Below, piece after piece: positions 1-6,299 of a stretch of DNA of 12,070 bases (positions are counted from its first letter, which is position 1; each line of letters begins with the position of its first letter). Below the pieces are notes generated by a model that saw nothing but the letters and a program-made list of their open reading frames with translations, did no database searches and had not been told where the DNA came from. The position numbers and the translations under genes are program-made. This DNA comes from an uncultured Bacteroidales bacterium (GTDB lineage: Bacteria; Bacteroidota; Bacteroidia; Bacteroidales; Paludibacteraceae). The DNA lies in assembly GCA_946619625.1 (NCBI GenBank), contig CAMOMF010000047.1, positions 1 through 12,070 of the forward strand. Reading direction: 5' to 3'.

Positions 1-132
1 TATGTTGCCATTGTGGGTGGAGACGAGATGGCGGCAGAGAAAGTGATGCTGAAGAACATGCTCACCGGCGAACAGAAACAGGTCGGCATGGAGGAACTGG
101 CGGGGAAGGTAATGAAAGTTGAAAGTTTATAG
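1..132 (+). CDS. hisS: Histidyl-tRNA synthetase, C-terminal end (partial)
   Basis: Only the last 43 codons are present; the gene starts before the window. The translated end, YVAIVGGDEMAAEKVMLKNM followed by LTGEQ, fits the class II anticodon-binding domain at the C-terminus of bacterial HisS, which charges tRNA-His in the cytoplasm. In that family this stretch forms the last beta-alpha-beta unit, usually ending in a short 'LxEL' helix (here MEEL). The final residues, KVESL, and the TAG stop (130-132) are encoded by the first units of the tandem repeat that fills the downstream spacer, so the extreme C-terminus has apparently been shaped by repeat sequence. Identification rests on a short tail, but the VGGDEM / LKNM / TGEQ pattern is characteristic. 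Confidence 0.85.
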   Translation, partial: YVAIVGGDEMAAEKVMLKNMLTGEQKQVGMEELAGKVMKVESL

Positions 133-198
133 TTGAAAGTTGAAAGAAGTTGAAAGTTGATAGATGAAAGTTGAAAGAAGTTGAAAGAAGTTGAAAGT
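113..198. repeat. Mixed 7-bp/10-bp tandem repeat (TGAAAGT / TGAAAGAAGT)
   Basis: Eleven consecutive units can be laid out without gaps: TGAAAGT at 113, 120, 134, 151, 165 and 192; the expanded form TGAAAGAAGT at 141, 172 and 182; and two degenerate 7-mers, TTATAGT (127) and TGATAGA (158). The 10-mer is the 7-mer with an inserted AAG. The array begins within the hisS reading frame, supplies its TAG stop, and ends 55 bp before the DUF1599 start. The layout suggests slipped-strand growth. No spacers or terminal inverted repeats are seen, so it is not a CRISPR array or insertion sequence. Confidence 0.9.
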
Positions 199-202
199 TG
201 AG

Positions 203-230
203 AAAGGTTTTCGAACTTTCGAACCTTTTT
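203..230 (+). terminator. Possible weak intrinsic terminator after hisS
   Basis: AAAGGTT (203-209) can pair with AACCTTT (222-228) around a 12-nt loop, and the downstream arm runs into a T tract (226-230). The stem is only 7 bp with two G-C pairs, so this is a weak candidate. It sits where hisS transcription could end before the DUF1599 block. Confidence 0.25.
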
Positions 231-253
231 AACCCTTTGAACGACTACCGATT

Positions 254-802
254 ATGAATACAATAGCAGAATACGACCAGATTATCAGCGAATGCCGCGA
301 GGTGTATATCCTGAAGATGAAGGACTACGGTCCGTCTTGGCGCATTATGCGTCCGCAGACGGTCAACGACCAGTTGTTCATCAAGGCGAAGCGTATCCGC
401 ACCATCGAGACAACGGGAGTGAACCTGGTGGGTGAGAGTGTGCGCGGCGAACTGATGGCGATTGTCAATTACTCTATCATGGGGCTCATTCAGTTGGAGT
501 GCAACTACGCCGACACCGTGGACATGAGTCAGGAACAGGCGCTTGCGCTGTACGACAAGTATGCCGCGGAGGCGAAGTCGCTGATGACGCGCAAGAACCA
601 CGACTACGGCGAGGCGTGGCGTGACATGTTACCCTCCAGCCTGACGGATATTATCCTCACCAAAATCAACCGGAACAAACAGATTGCTGCCAACGACAAC
701 CGTACGCTCATCTCTGAGGGGGCTGACGGCAACTATTTCGATATGCTCAACTACGCAGTGTTTTACCTGATTAAACTCATGGAACAAGATGAACAGCAAT
801 AA
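254..802 (+). CDS. DUF1599 domain protein with two tandem domain copies
   Basis: A 182-residue, probably cytoplasmic, all-helical-looking protein of unknown function. It contains two copies of the same unit: residues 6-82 (KDYGPSWRIM, then KAKRIRTIE, then VNYSIMGLIQL) and residues 100-177 (HDYGEAWRDM, then TKINRNKQI, then LNYAVFYLIKL). The shared pattern is DYGxxWR, a basic K-x-x-R segment, and NYxxxxLI. This matches Pfam DUF1599, which is widespread in Bacteroidales in this two-copy form; no reaction has been assigned that I can state with confidence. The ATG at 254 follows the repeat-containing spacer and no earlier in-frame start is apparent. Its last 14 nt overlap the next gene, which indicates translational coupling. 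Family call is secure, function unknown. Confidence 0.85.
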   Translation: MNTIAEYDQIISECREVYILKMKDYGPSWRIMRPQTVNDQLFIKAKRIRTIETTGVNLVGESVRGELMAIVNYSIMGLIQLECNYADTVDMSQEQALALYDKYAAEAKSLMTRKNHDYGEAWRDMLPSSLTDIILTKINRNKQIAANDNRTLISEGADGNYFDMLNYAVFYLIKLMEQDEQQ

Positions 803-1928
803 ACTATACTCCATCCTCTGTATCGTTGCCCGCACACTACTTGGACTGACATTTATCTTCTCAGGTTTCGTCAAGGCGGTGGATCCGCTGGGGACGGTCT
901 ATAAGATAGAGGACTACCTGAACGCTTTCGGCGGAGTGTTCACCACGCTGCTGCCGTTGGCTACCGTTGCCGCCATCGGTCTCATCACCTTCGAGTTCGT
1001 ACTGGGTGTGCTGCTCACGTTCAACGTGTGGACAAAAGTGACGGGATGGTTGGCATTGGCAATGATGGTGGTGATGACGCCCTTGACACTGTATCTGGCC
1101 ATCACTAACCCCATCACGGACTGCGGCTGTTTCGGCGATGCGGTGCACCTGTCCAACTGGGCAACGTTTGGGAAGAATATCGTCCTGCTGGTGCTGGTAA
1201 TAGTGTTGCTGTGCACAAAGAAATATGTTTATGGGACATGGATTCCAGCCATCAATGTTGGCATATTTGTCCTGTCCCTCTGCGCGGTGGGAGGTATCAT
1301 GACATACTCGCTTCTGCACTTGCCGCCGATGGATTTCCGCCCCTACAAGATAGGCAATAATATTCCCTCTCTGATGGAGGTGGACATACCCGAAGACGCT
1401 CCGATGGACGAGTATGAATACACGTTTATCTACGAGAAAGACGGCGTGCAGAAAGAGTTCACCTTGGACAATTACCCCAAGGACGACACGACCTGGGTCT
1501 TTGTGGATCAGCGCTCCAAACTTATCAAGAAAGGCTACGAGATTCCCCAGCCACCTGTACACGACTTTGTGCTGACACTGACAGACCCCGAGACGGGTGA
1601 TATCTACGACATGACCGATGAAATTCTGGAGGCGGAACAGATTGTTCTGGCAGTGATGTACAAGGTGGAGAAAGCCGACAAACGTCAGGCTGCCAAACTG
1701 AACCAACTGTTCCGGCAGTACACAAGAGAGGGCGTTCCATTCTATGCTGTCACCGGTTCGGGTGAACGCGAGGTGGACATCTGGCGCAGTGAGACAGGGG
1801 CGGAGTATCCCATCCTTTCCTGCGATGGAATCACCCTCAAGACGATTGTTCGCGCCAATCCCGGCATCGTGGTCCTCCATAGCGGAACAGTGGCGGACAA
1901 ATACAATTTACGCAATAAAAAACTATAA
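789..1928 (+). CDS. BT_3928-type DoxX/MauE-like membrane protein with C-terminal thioredoxin-fold-like domain
   Basis: A 379-residue inner-membrane protein. Hydrophobic helices fall near residues 7-30, 53-78, 84-106, 128-142 and 152-175, followed by a roughly 200-residue soluble part, probably periplasmic. The loop motif DCGCFGD (111-117) after the third helix is typical of MauE/DoxX-like membrane proteins linked to thiol or redox chemistry. The soluble part ends in a thioredoxin-like pattern (VPFYAVTGSG, then a PILSCDG segment, then ANPGIVVLHSG) but lacks a CxxC pair, so it may bind rather than exchange disulfides. The start overlaps the DUF1599 stop by 14 nt and tpiA follows after 11 nt. 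This order is well conserved in Bacteroides, suggesting a shared but undefined role. The redox role is inference. Confidence 0.8.
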   Translation: MNSNKLYSILCIVARTLLGLTFIFSGFVKAVDPLGTVYKIEDYLNAFGGVFTTLLPLATVAAIGLITFEFVLGVLLTFNVWTKVTGWLALAMMVVMTPLTLYLAITNPITDCGCFGDAVHLSNWATFGKNIVLLVLVIVLLCTKKYVYGTWIPAINVGIFVLSLCAVGGIMTYSLLHLPPMDFRPYKIGNNIPSLMEVDIPEDAPMDEYEYTFIYEKDGVQKEFTLDNYPKDDTTWVFVDQRSKLIKKGYEIPQPPVHDFVLTLTDPETGDIYDMTDEILEAEQIVLAVMYKVEKADKRQAAKLNQLFRQYTREGVPFYAVTGSGEREVDIWRSETGAEYPILSCDGITLKTIVRANPGIVVLHSGTVADKYNLRNKKL

Positions 1929-1939
1929 ATAAAGATAAA

Positions 1940-2692
1940 ATGGCAAGAATAAAAATGGTTGCAGGCAACTGGAAAATGAACAAGACCCTGCAAGAAGGTG
2001 TAGCCCTGGCTACGCAACTGAAAGAAGATGTCAAGAACCCCTCATGCGCCGTTGTCATCGGCACGCCTTTCATTCACCTGGCAACAGTGGCAGAACTGCT
2101 CAAGGACTCGCCGATACGGTTGGCAGCGGAGAACTGCGCCGACAAGGAGAAGGGTGCTTTCACCGGTGAGGTCAGCGCTGAAATGGTGAAATCCACCGGG
2201 GCGGAGTACTGCATCCTCGGGCACAGCGAGCGTCGTGCCTACTACCACGAGGACTACGAAATCCTGAAGAACAAAGTGGAATTGGCCCTCGCCAACGGTC
2301 TGAAGGTGATCTTCTGCATCGGAGAGGTGAAAGAAGAGCGCGAGGCGGGTAAACAGAACGAAGTGGTTAAGGCGCAACTGGAAGGTTCGGTATTCCACCT
2401 GTCTGCTGAGCAGTGGAAGAACATCACGCTGGCATACGAACCCGTTTGGGCGATTGGTACCGGCCTGACCGCCACTCCCGCTCAGGCACAAGACATGCAC
2501 GCCTATCTGCGCAGCCTTGTAGCGGACAAGTTCGGTGCTGCGGCTGCAGAGGACACCACTATCCTGTACGGCGGATCATGCAACGAGAAGAATGCGGCGG
2601 AACTGTTCGCATGCCCCGACATCGATGGCGGACTTATCGGTGGTGCTGCACTCGTAGCAGAGAAGTTCGAGGCGATTATCGCAGCCCGTTAA
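1940..2692 (+). CDS. tpiA: Triosephosphate isomerase
   Basis: Interconverts dihydroxyacetone phosphate and glyceraldehyde 3-phosphate in glycolysis and gluconeogenesis, in the cytoplasm. The 250-residue length is normal for the family. All key motifs are present: GNWKMN with Asn10 and Lys12, catalytic His95 in GHSERR (94-99), catalytic Glu167 in YEPVWAIGTG (166-175, the mobile loop 6), and the phosphate-binding YGGS (210-213) and GGLIGGAAL (230-238). The ATG at 1940 is preceded by an A-rich leader (AAATAAAGATAAA), common for Bacteroidota starts. It closes the DUF1599/BT_3928-type block and overlaps the opposing NadR-like gene by 17 nt at its 3' end. In many Bacteroides an SPOR-domain gene and folE follow here; in this window they do not. 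Confidence 0.98.
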   Translation: MARIKMVAGNWKMNKTLQEGVALATQLKEDVKNPSCAVVIGTPFIHLATVAELLKDSPIRLAAENCADKEKGAFTGEVSAEMVKSTGAEYCILGHSERRAYYHEDYEILKNKVELALANGLKVIFCIGEVKEEREAGKQNEVVKAQLEGSVFHLSAEQWKNITLAYEPVWAIGTGLTATPAQAQDMHAYLRSLVADKFGAAAAEDTTILYGGSCNEKNAAELFACPDIDGGLIGGAALVAEKFEAIIAAR

Positions 2693-3203
2693 GCCATGTA
2701 CTAACAGCGCGCTCGGCGCAGGCAAACCGCTCGCGCCCCGCGCCTTTTACTATGCAGTACGGTACGCCCGTGGCAATTATCTCGCTCAGGTAGCGTTCGT
2801 ATAACCGTTCGCGCGCCGGCTGTGACAGGTTTTCCCGGAGCGGATCCGGCTCGCCCGGCAGGTCCGGCGCGGTTAACAGGTAGTAGTCCATCCGGCAGTC
2901 TGCGGGGACAGGCTCCGTAATCCATAGGGGACGCTTCCCGTACACTTCGTCCAACCACACCTTGGTGATAATCAGTTCGGTGTCGAAGAACGTAAGTCCC
3001 TGTGCCGTTTGCGCCTCCATGCGGTTCTGCCCGGCTATCAGGCATACATCTTCGTACCTGTAGGACCGCTGCAAGGTACCCACATACTGGCGGGCATACT
3101 CGGGGATGCATCTGCCCCCGAAGTGCGCCGCCAACTCTCGCGACAAGGTCGATTTGCCCGTGGATTCTGGACCGACAAGACCTATTTTGACTGAATGAAC
3201 CAT
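2676..3203 (-). CDS. NadR-like ATP-binding protein, putative ribosylnicotinamide kinase
   Basis: A 175-residue P-loop protein resembling the kinase domain of NadR (AAA_28 family), which phosphorylates nicotinamide riboside to NMN in NAD salvage. Visible features: Walker A GPESTGKS (11-18), IPEYARQYV (33-41, like the NadR EYxREY segment), Walker B-like FFDTELIITKVW (72-83), and a lid-like DLPGEPDPLRE (114-124). There is no adenylyltransferase or DNA-binding domain, so it is a stand-alone kinase module. The ATG at 3203 is chosen because homology begins there and a promoter lies just upstream; an in-frame extension to 3338 would run through that promoter. Bacteroides relatives often sit beside pnuC, but no transporter is visible here, so the substrate is inferred. 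It converges on tpiA with a 17-nt overlap. Confidence 0.8.
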   Translation of the reverse strand: MVHSVKIGLVGPESTGKSTLSRELAAHFGGRCIPEYARQYVGTLQRSYRYEDVCLIAGQNRMEAQTAQGLTFFDTELIITKVWLDEVYGKRPLWITEPVPADCRMDYYLLTAPDLPGEPDPLRENLSQPARERLYERYLSEIIATGVPYCIVKGAGRERFACAERAVSTWLNGLR

Positions 3204-3227
3204 ACGTCCTAATAATGAAACACGCTG

Positions 3228-3259
3228 CAAAGGTACAACTTTTTTTGTAACCGAGCAAA
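3228..3259 (-). promoter_or_regulatory. Bacteroidota-type promoter for the NadR-like gene
   Basis: Read on the minus strand: -33 box TTTG (3259-3256), 20-bp spacer, -7 box TACCTTTG (3235-3228) followed by CA. This is a full match to the TTTG-N19/20-TAnnTTTG consensus of Bacteroides primary sigma factor promoters. Transcription would begin around 3220-3223, giving a leader of about 20 nt before the ATG at 3203, which also supports that start. Confidence 0.85.
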
Positions 3260-3274
3260 TAAATACGCAAGAAA

Positions 3275-4837
3275 ATGATTTTTCGACGGCTAAAATATGC
3301 TTTTTGTGCGGCTTTTTTGTTGCTGACTCTGTCGGCAAGTGCCCAAATATGGTCGCCTGATGTGGACAAGAACACGTTCCGCAACCCGATTCTCTACGCT
3401 GACTATTCCGACCCCGATGTGTGCCGGGTGGGGGAGGACTATTACATGACCTCCTCGTCCTTCAATTCCGTCCCGGGACTGCAAATACTGCACTCCACCG
3501 ACCTTGTCCACTGGACAATCATTGATGCCGCCCTTCCCGAGCATGTGCCGGGTGTGAACGCCCGCCGTCCCAAGTTCGGCGATTGTGTTTGGGCTCCCTC
3601 TATCCGCGAACATAACGGGCAACTGTATATTTACTATGGCGACCCCGACCGCGGGATTTATATGGTAAGAGGCACTATCGGTAACTGGGACAAACCCGTA
3701 TTGGTGGACCGCGCCAAGGGTAAGATTGACGCCTGCCCACTTTGGGACGAGGACGGACGCGTCTATTTGGTGCACGCCTATGCCGGCAGTCGCGCAGGAC
3801 TCAAATCGGTCTTGGCGGTATGCGAACTGGACTCCACCGGCACGAAGGTCATCCGTGAAAGCCGTATCGTTTTTGACGGACATGCCGACCATCCCACTTG
3901 CGAGGGTCCCAAGTTCTACAAACGCAATGGTTATTACTATATTTTCACCCCGGCGGGCGGGGTCTCTACAGGTTGGCAACTGGTCCTTCGCAGCAAGCAC
4001 CCATATGGTCCCTACGAGCAGAAGATAGTGCTGGCGCAGGGCACCTCTGGTGTCAACGGTCCTCACCAAGGTGCGTGGGTTGAAACCGATGCCGCCAATA
4101 AGGACGGTGTCCGCGATTGGTTCTTCCATTTCCAGGACGTAGGCGTGTACGGACGTATCATTCACTTGCAGCCTATGCGCTGGGTGAACGATTGGCCCGT
4201 CATCGGGGAGGACAAAGACGGCGACGGCTGCGGACAGCCTGTTGCCAAGTGCACCCGCCCCGCTTTGCCGCTCTCGCAAGGAGCACCTGCAGAGTCTGAC
4301 GAGTTCGACGGCACCACCCTCGGACTGCAATGGCAGTGGGCTGCACACCCCGATGCCAAGTGGTTCTTCTGTGACGCCAACAACGGTTTGCTCCGTCTCT
4401 ACAGCGTTTACTACAAGGACACTACGGTTGTTATTGACACCAAGAAGAAGCAGGGACACGACATCAACTACCCCAACATGTTGCTGCAGAAAACACCCGC
4501 ACCCGCTTTCACCGTCACGGCTCGCGTGCGGTTCTGTCCCAACAAGAAAGATATAGGCGAAAAAGCCGGACTCATCGTCAGCGGTCGCACCTCTTTCCGG
4601 TTCCCCGTGCCCGAGCAGTACTACAACGAATGGGTTTTTCTGCGCGTCACGTTTGACAAGAACGCTCTGTGTCATTTTGCCCTCTCTGCCGACGGCAAGC
4701 ACTGGCAACAGACGGCCATCTTCCAAGCAGTAGAGGGACAGTGGATTGGCGCCAAGGTGGGACTGTTCTGTACGCGCGACAAACAAATCAACGACTCAGG
4801 ATGGCTCGATGTGGACTATTTCAGAATAACTCGTTGA
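3275..4837 (+). CDS. Secreted glycoside hydrolase family 43 (beta-xylosidase/arabinofuranosidase type)
   Basis: A 520-residue exported glycosidase. Residues 1-24 form a signal peptide (basic start, hydrophobic core, SASA cut before Gln24), with no lipobox cysteine. The five-bladed propeller of GH43 spans roughly 35-330. The expected catalytic acids are visible: base Asp46 in YSDPD (44-48), pKa-modulating Asp152 in KIDACPLWDEDG, and acid Glu210 in CEGPKF, plus the conserved GPHQGAWVE segment (262-270). Residues 340-520 look like the beta-sandwich often attached to GH43 enzymes. It probably trims xylan- or arabinan-type oligosaccharides, but linkage specificity cannot be read from sequence. No SusC/SusD pair or regulator is visible nearby, so this is not a recognisable polysaccharide utilisation locus. 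No matching plus-strand promoter was found in the 71-bp divergent gap. Confidence 0.9.
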   Translation: MIFRRLKYAFCAAFLLLTLSASAQIWSPDVDKNTFRNPILYADYSDPDVCRVGEDYYMTSSSFNSVPGLQILHSTDLVHWTIIDAALPEHVPGVNARRPKFGDCVWAPSIREHNGQLYIYYGDPDRGIYMVRGTIGNWDKPVLVDRAKGKIDACPLWDEDGRVYLVHAYAGSRAGLKSVLAVCELDSTGTKVIRESRIVFDGHADHPTCEGPKFYKRNGYYYIFTPAGGVSTGWQLVLRSKHPYGPYEQKIVLAQGTSGVNGPHQGAWVETDAANKDGVRDWFFHFQDVGVYGRIIHLQPMRWVNDWPVIGEDKDGDGCGQPVAKCTRPALPLSQGAPAESDEFDGTTLGLQWQWAAHPDAKWFFCDANNGLLRLYSVYYKDTTVVIDTKKKQGHDINYPNMLLQKTPAPAFTVTARVRFCPNKKDIGEKAGLIVSGRTSFRFPVPEQYYNEWVFLRVTFDKNALCHFALSADGKHWQQTAIFQAVEGQWIGAKVGLFCTRDKQINDSGWLDVDYFRITR

Positions 4838-4867
4838 GTTGAAATAAAGAAAAAGAAAGGTGATAGA

Positions 4868-5749
4868 ATGAAGAATATTGCATTTATTATCAATCCCATT
4901 TCCGGTACGCTCAACAAGCGGAGAATACCGAAAATCATTGACAAACTGCTTGATAAGGAGCAATGGATGCCGGATTGCGTTTTCACCGAGTACAAAGGTC
5001 ATGGCGTAGAGTTGGCGCGCCACTACGCCGCACTGGGTTTCAATGCCGTGGTGGCGGTCGGTGGTGACGGAACCGTCAACGAGGTCGCAAGCGGACTGAG
5101 GGGTACCAACACCGCTCTTGGAATTATTCCCATCGGCAGCGGCAATGGTTTTGCGCGCCATATGGGGCTCCCACTCCGTGTGCCCAATGCCGTGGAGGCA
5201 ATCAATCACTCCACCCCCGTGCGTTGCGACTACGGACTGGCGAATGACCATCCGTTCTTCGTTACGTGCGGAACCGGATTCGACGCTTCTATTAGCGAGG
5301 AGTTCCAGAAGGCGGGGTCACGGGGCTTTAAGACCTATTTTGAGAAGATTGTCAAGCTGTTCTTCAGTTACAAACCCCAACATTATCGCATCACCGGCGA
5401 AGGAATAGACCTCGACACCGATGCTTTCCTCGTCACCGTGGCAAACTGCAACCAGTGGGGCAATGCCGCGGTCATCGCTCCCAAAGCGTCCATTCAAGAC
5501 GGCAAGCTGGACGTGGTCGTTTGCAGCCCCTTCCCCCTTATCCTCGCACCCGGACTCGCCCTTTCGCTCTTTACCAAGACAATCGATCAGGGCATGCACG
5601 TCAGTTCGCTCAAAGCGCGCGAAGTGACACTCATTCGTGACACCGATGCGCCGTTCCACCTCGATGGCGACCCCGTCCCCATGGGGGCAGAAATCCGTAT
5701 CCGCGTGGTGGAGGACGGACTATGGGTCCTCGCCCCTAAAAGGTACTGA
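4868..5749 (+). CDS. YegS/DgkB-type lipid kinase (diacylglycerol kinase catalytic domain)
   Basis: A 293-residue cytoplasmic, membrane-associated lipid kinase of the diacylglycerol/sphingosine kinase fold; the family transfers phosphate from ATP to a lipid alcohol, usually diacylglycerol, for phospholipid recycling. Motifs: nucleotide-binding GGDGT (65-69) within VAVGGDGTVNEV, PIGSGNGFARHMGLP (88-102), GTGFDA (135-140), and the C-terminal HLDGDP (264-269). Many family members have DGE at the last site, where the acidic pair takes part in catalysis; here Glu is replaced by Asp, a conservative change. There is no signal peptide or membrane helix. It starts 30 bp after the GH43 stop and is followed by the 11-bp repeat array before dut. 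The lipid substrate (diacylglycerol, sphingoid base or other) is not determined; Bacteroidales make sphingolipids, so a sphingoid substrate is possible. Confidence 0.88.
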   Translation: MKNIAFIINPISGTLNKRRIPKIIDKLLDKEQWMPDCVFTEYKGHGVELARHYAALGFNAVVAVGGDGTVNEVASGLRGTNTALGIIPIGSGNGFARHMGLPLRVPNAVEAINHSTPVRCDYGLANDHPFFVTCGTGFDASISEEFQKAGSRGFKTYFEKIVKLFFSYKPQHYRITGEGIDLDTDAFLVTVANCNQWGNAAVIAPKASIQDGKLDVVVCSPFPLILAPGLALSLFTKTIDQGMHVSSLKAREVTLIRDTDAPFHLDGDPVPMGAEIRIRVVEDGLWVLAPKRY

Positions 5750-5764
5750 TAAGGTGCGAACACA

Positions 5765-5830
5765 ACCATAAGATAACCATAAGATGACCATAAGATAACC
5801 ATAAGATGACCATAAGATGACCATAAGATG
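5765..5830. repeat. Six perfect 11-bp tandem repeats upstream of dut
   Basis: Units of ACCATAAGAT(A/G) start at 5765, 5776, 5787, 5798, 5809 and 5820; the only variation is the last base (A,G,A,G,G,G). The array lies between the dgk stop and dut, ending 13 bp before the dut ATG. Each unit ending in G makes an ATG with its last bases, giving ATGs at 5784, 5806, 5817 and 5828. The first two open mini-frames reading MTIR-stop. No open frame is maintained through the array. Confidence 0.97.
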
Positions 5831-5843
5831 GTGAATACTCTTT

Positions 5844-6278
5844 ATGACAATCAAGATACTCAATAAATCGCAGAACCCCTTGCCCCGCTACGAAACGACG
5901 CAGGCGGCGGGCATGGACATACGTACCTCCATCTCAGAGCCGGTCACCCTCAACCCGCTCGAGCGTAAACTGTTCCCGACGGGACTCTTCCTGGAGTTAC
6001 CCTCCGGTTACGAGGCGCAGGTGCGTCCGCGCAGCGGGCTCGCCCTCAAGCACGGCATAACCGTACTCAATACCCCCGGAACGGTTGACGCGGACTATCG
6101 CGGCGAAGTGGGGGTCATACTCGTCAACCTTTCGTCCGAATCTTTTACCATTGCACCCGGTGACCGCATCGCGCAATTGGTCATCGCACGGCATGAACAG
6201 CCCGAAATAGTGCAGGCGGACGCGCTCTCCGACACCAATCGCGGAGCCGGTGGATTCGGACATTCCGGAGTAAAATAA
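5844..6278 (+). CDS. dut: dUTP diphosphatase (trimeric dUTPase)
   Basis: Hydrolyses dUTP to dUMP and pyrophosphate, keeping uracil out of DNA and feeding dTMP synthesis; cytoplasmic homotrimer. The 144-residue length is standard and all five dUTPase motifs are present: I AGMDIR (22-27), II RPRSGLALKHGI (61-72), III GTVDADYRGEVGV (79-91, with the catalytic Asp and uracil-site Tyr85), IV GDRIAQLV (106-113), V RGAGGFGHSG (133-142). The ATG at 5844 starts the conserved N-terminus; competing ATGs in the upstream repeat are out of frame or stopped. The 11-bp array just upstream could influence ribosome access, though this is inference. The phosphatase gene begins 21 nt downstream. Confidence 0.97.
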   Translation: MTIKILNKSQNPLPRYETTQAAGMDIRTSISEPVTLNPLERKLFPTGLFLELPSGYEAQVRPRSGLALKHGITVLNTPGTVDADYRGEVGVILVNLSSESFTIAPGDRIAQLVIARHEQPEIVQADALSDTNRGAGGFGHSGVK

Positions 6279-6299
6279 TGCACATAACACCCTTGTAAT

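Noticed and set aside
113..198. Repeat arrays as possible CRISPR arrays (also 5765-5830 and 8958-8997).
   Set aside because: Units are 7-11 bp and directly abutting, with no unique spacers and no cas genes.
230..239. TAACCCTTTG upstream of the DUF1599 gene as a -7 box.
   Set aside because: The spacing between TA and TTTG is four bases, not two, and no -33 box stands at the right distance.
861..1880. A 339-codon antisense frame over the BT_3928-type gene, and a similar 330-codon frame at 5997-6989 over dut and the phosphatase.
   Set aside because: Both lie opposite genes with clear family motifs, and their products are rich in His, Gln and Cys without domain signs.
3204..3338. N-terminal extension of the NadR-like protein by 45 residues.
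   Set aside because: The extension passes through the clear TTTG-N20-TACCTTTG promoter and shows no similarity to the family; the P-loop start fits the ATG at 3203.
3290..4786. A 498-codon open frame antisense to the GH43 gene.
   Set aside because: It mirrors the GH43 gene almost completely, and its translation shows no recognisable domain. Its openness follows from the GC-rich codon use of the real gene.
3275..4837. GH43 gene as part of a polysaccharide utilisation locus.
   Set aside because: No SusC, SusD, hybrid two-component or other regulator gene is present on either side; neighbours are housekeeping or unrelated exported enzymes.
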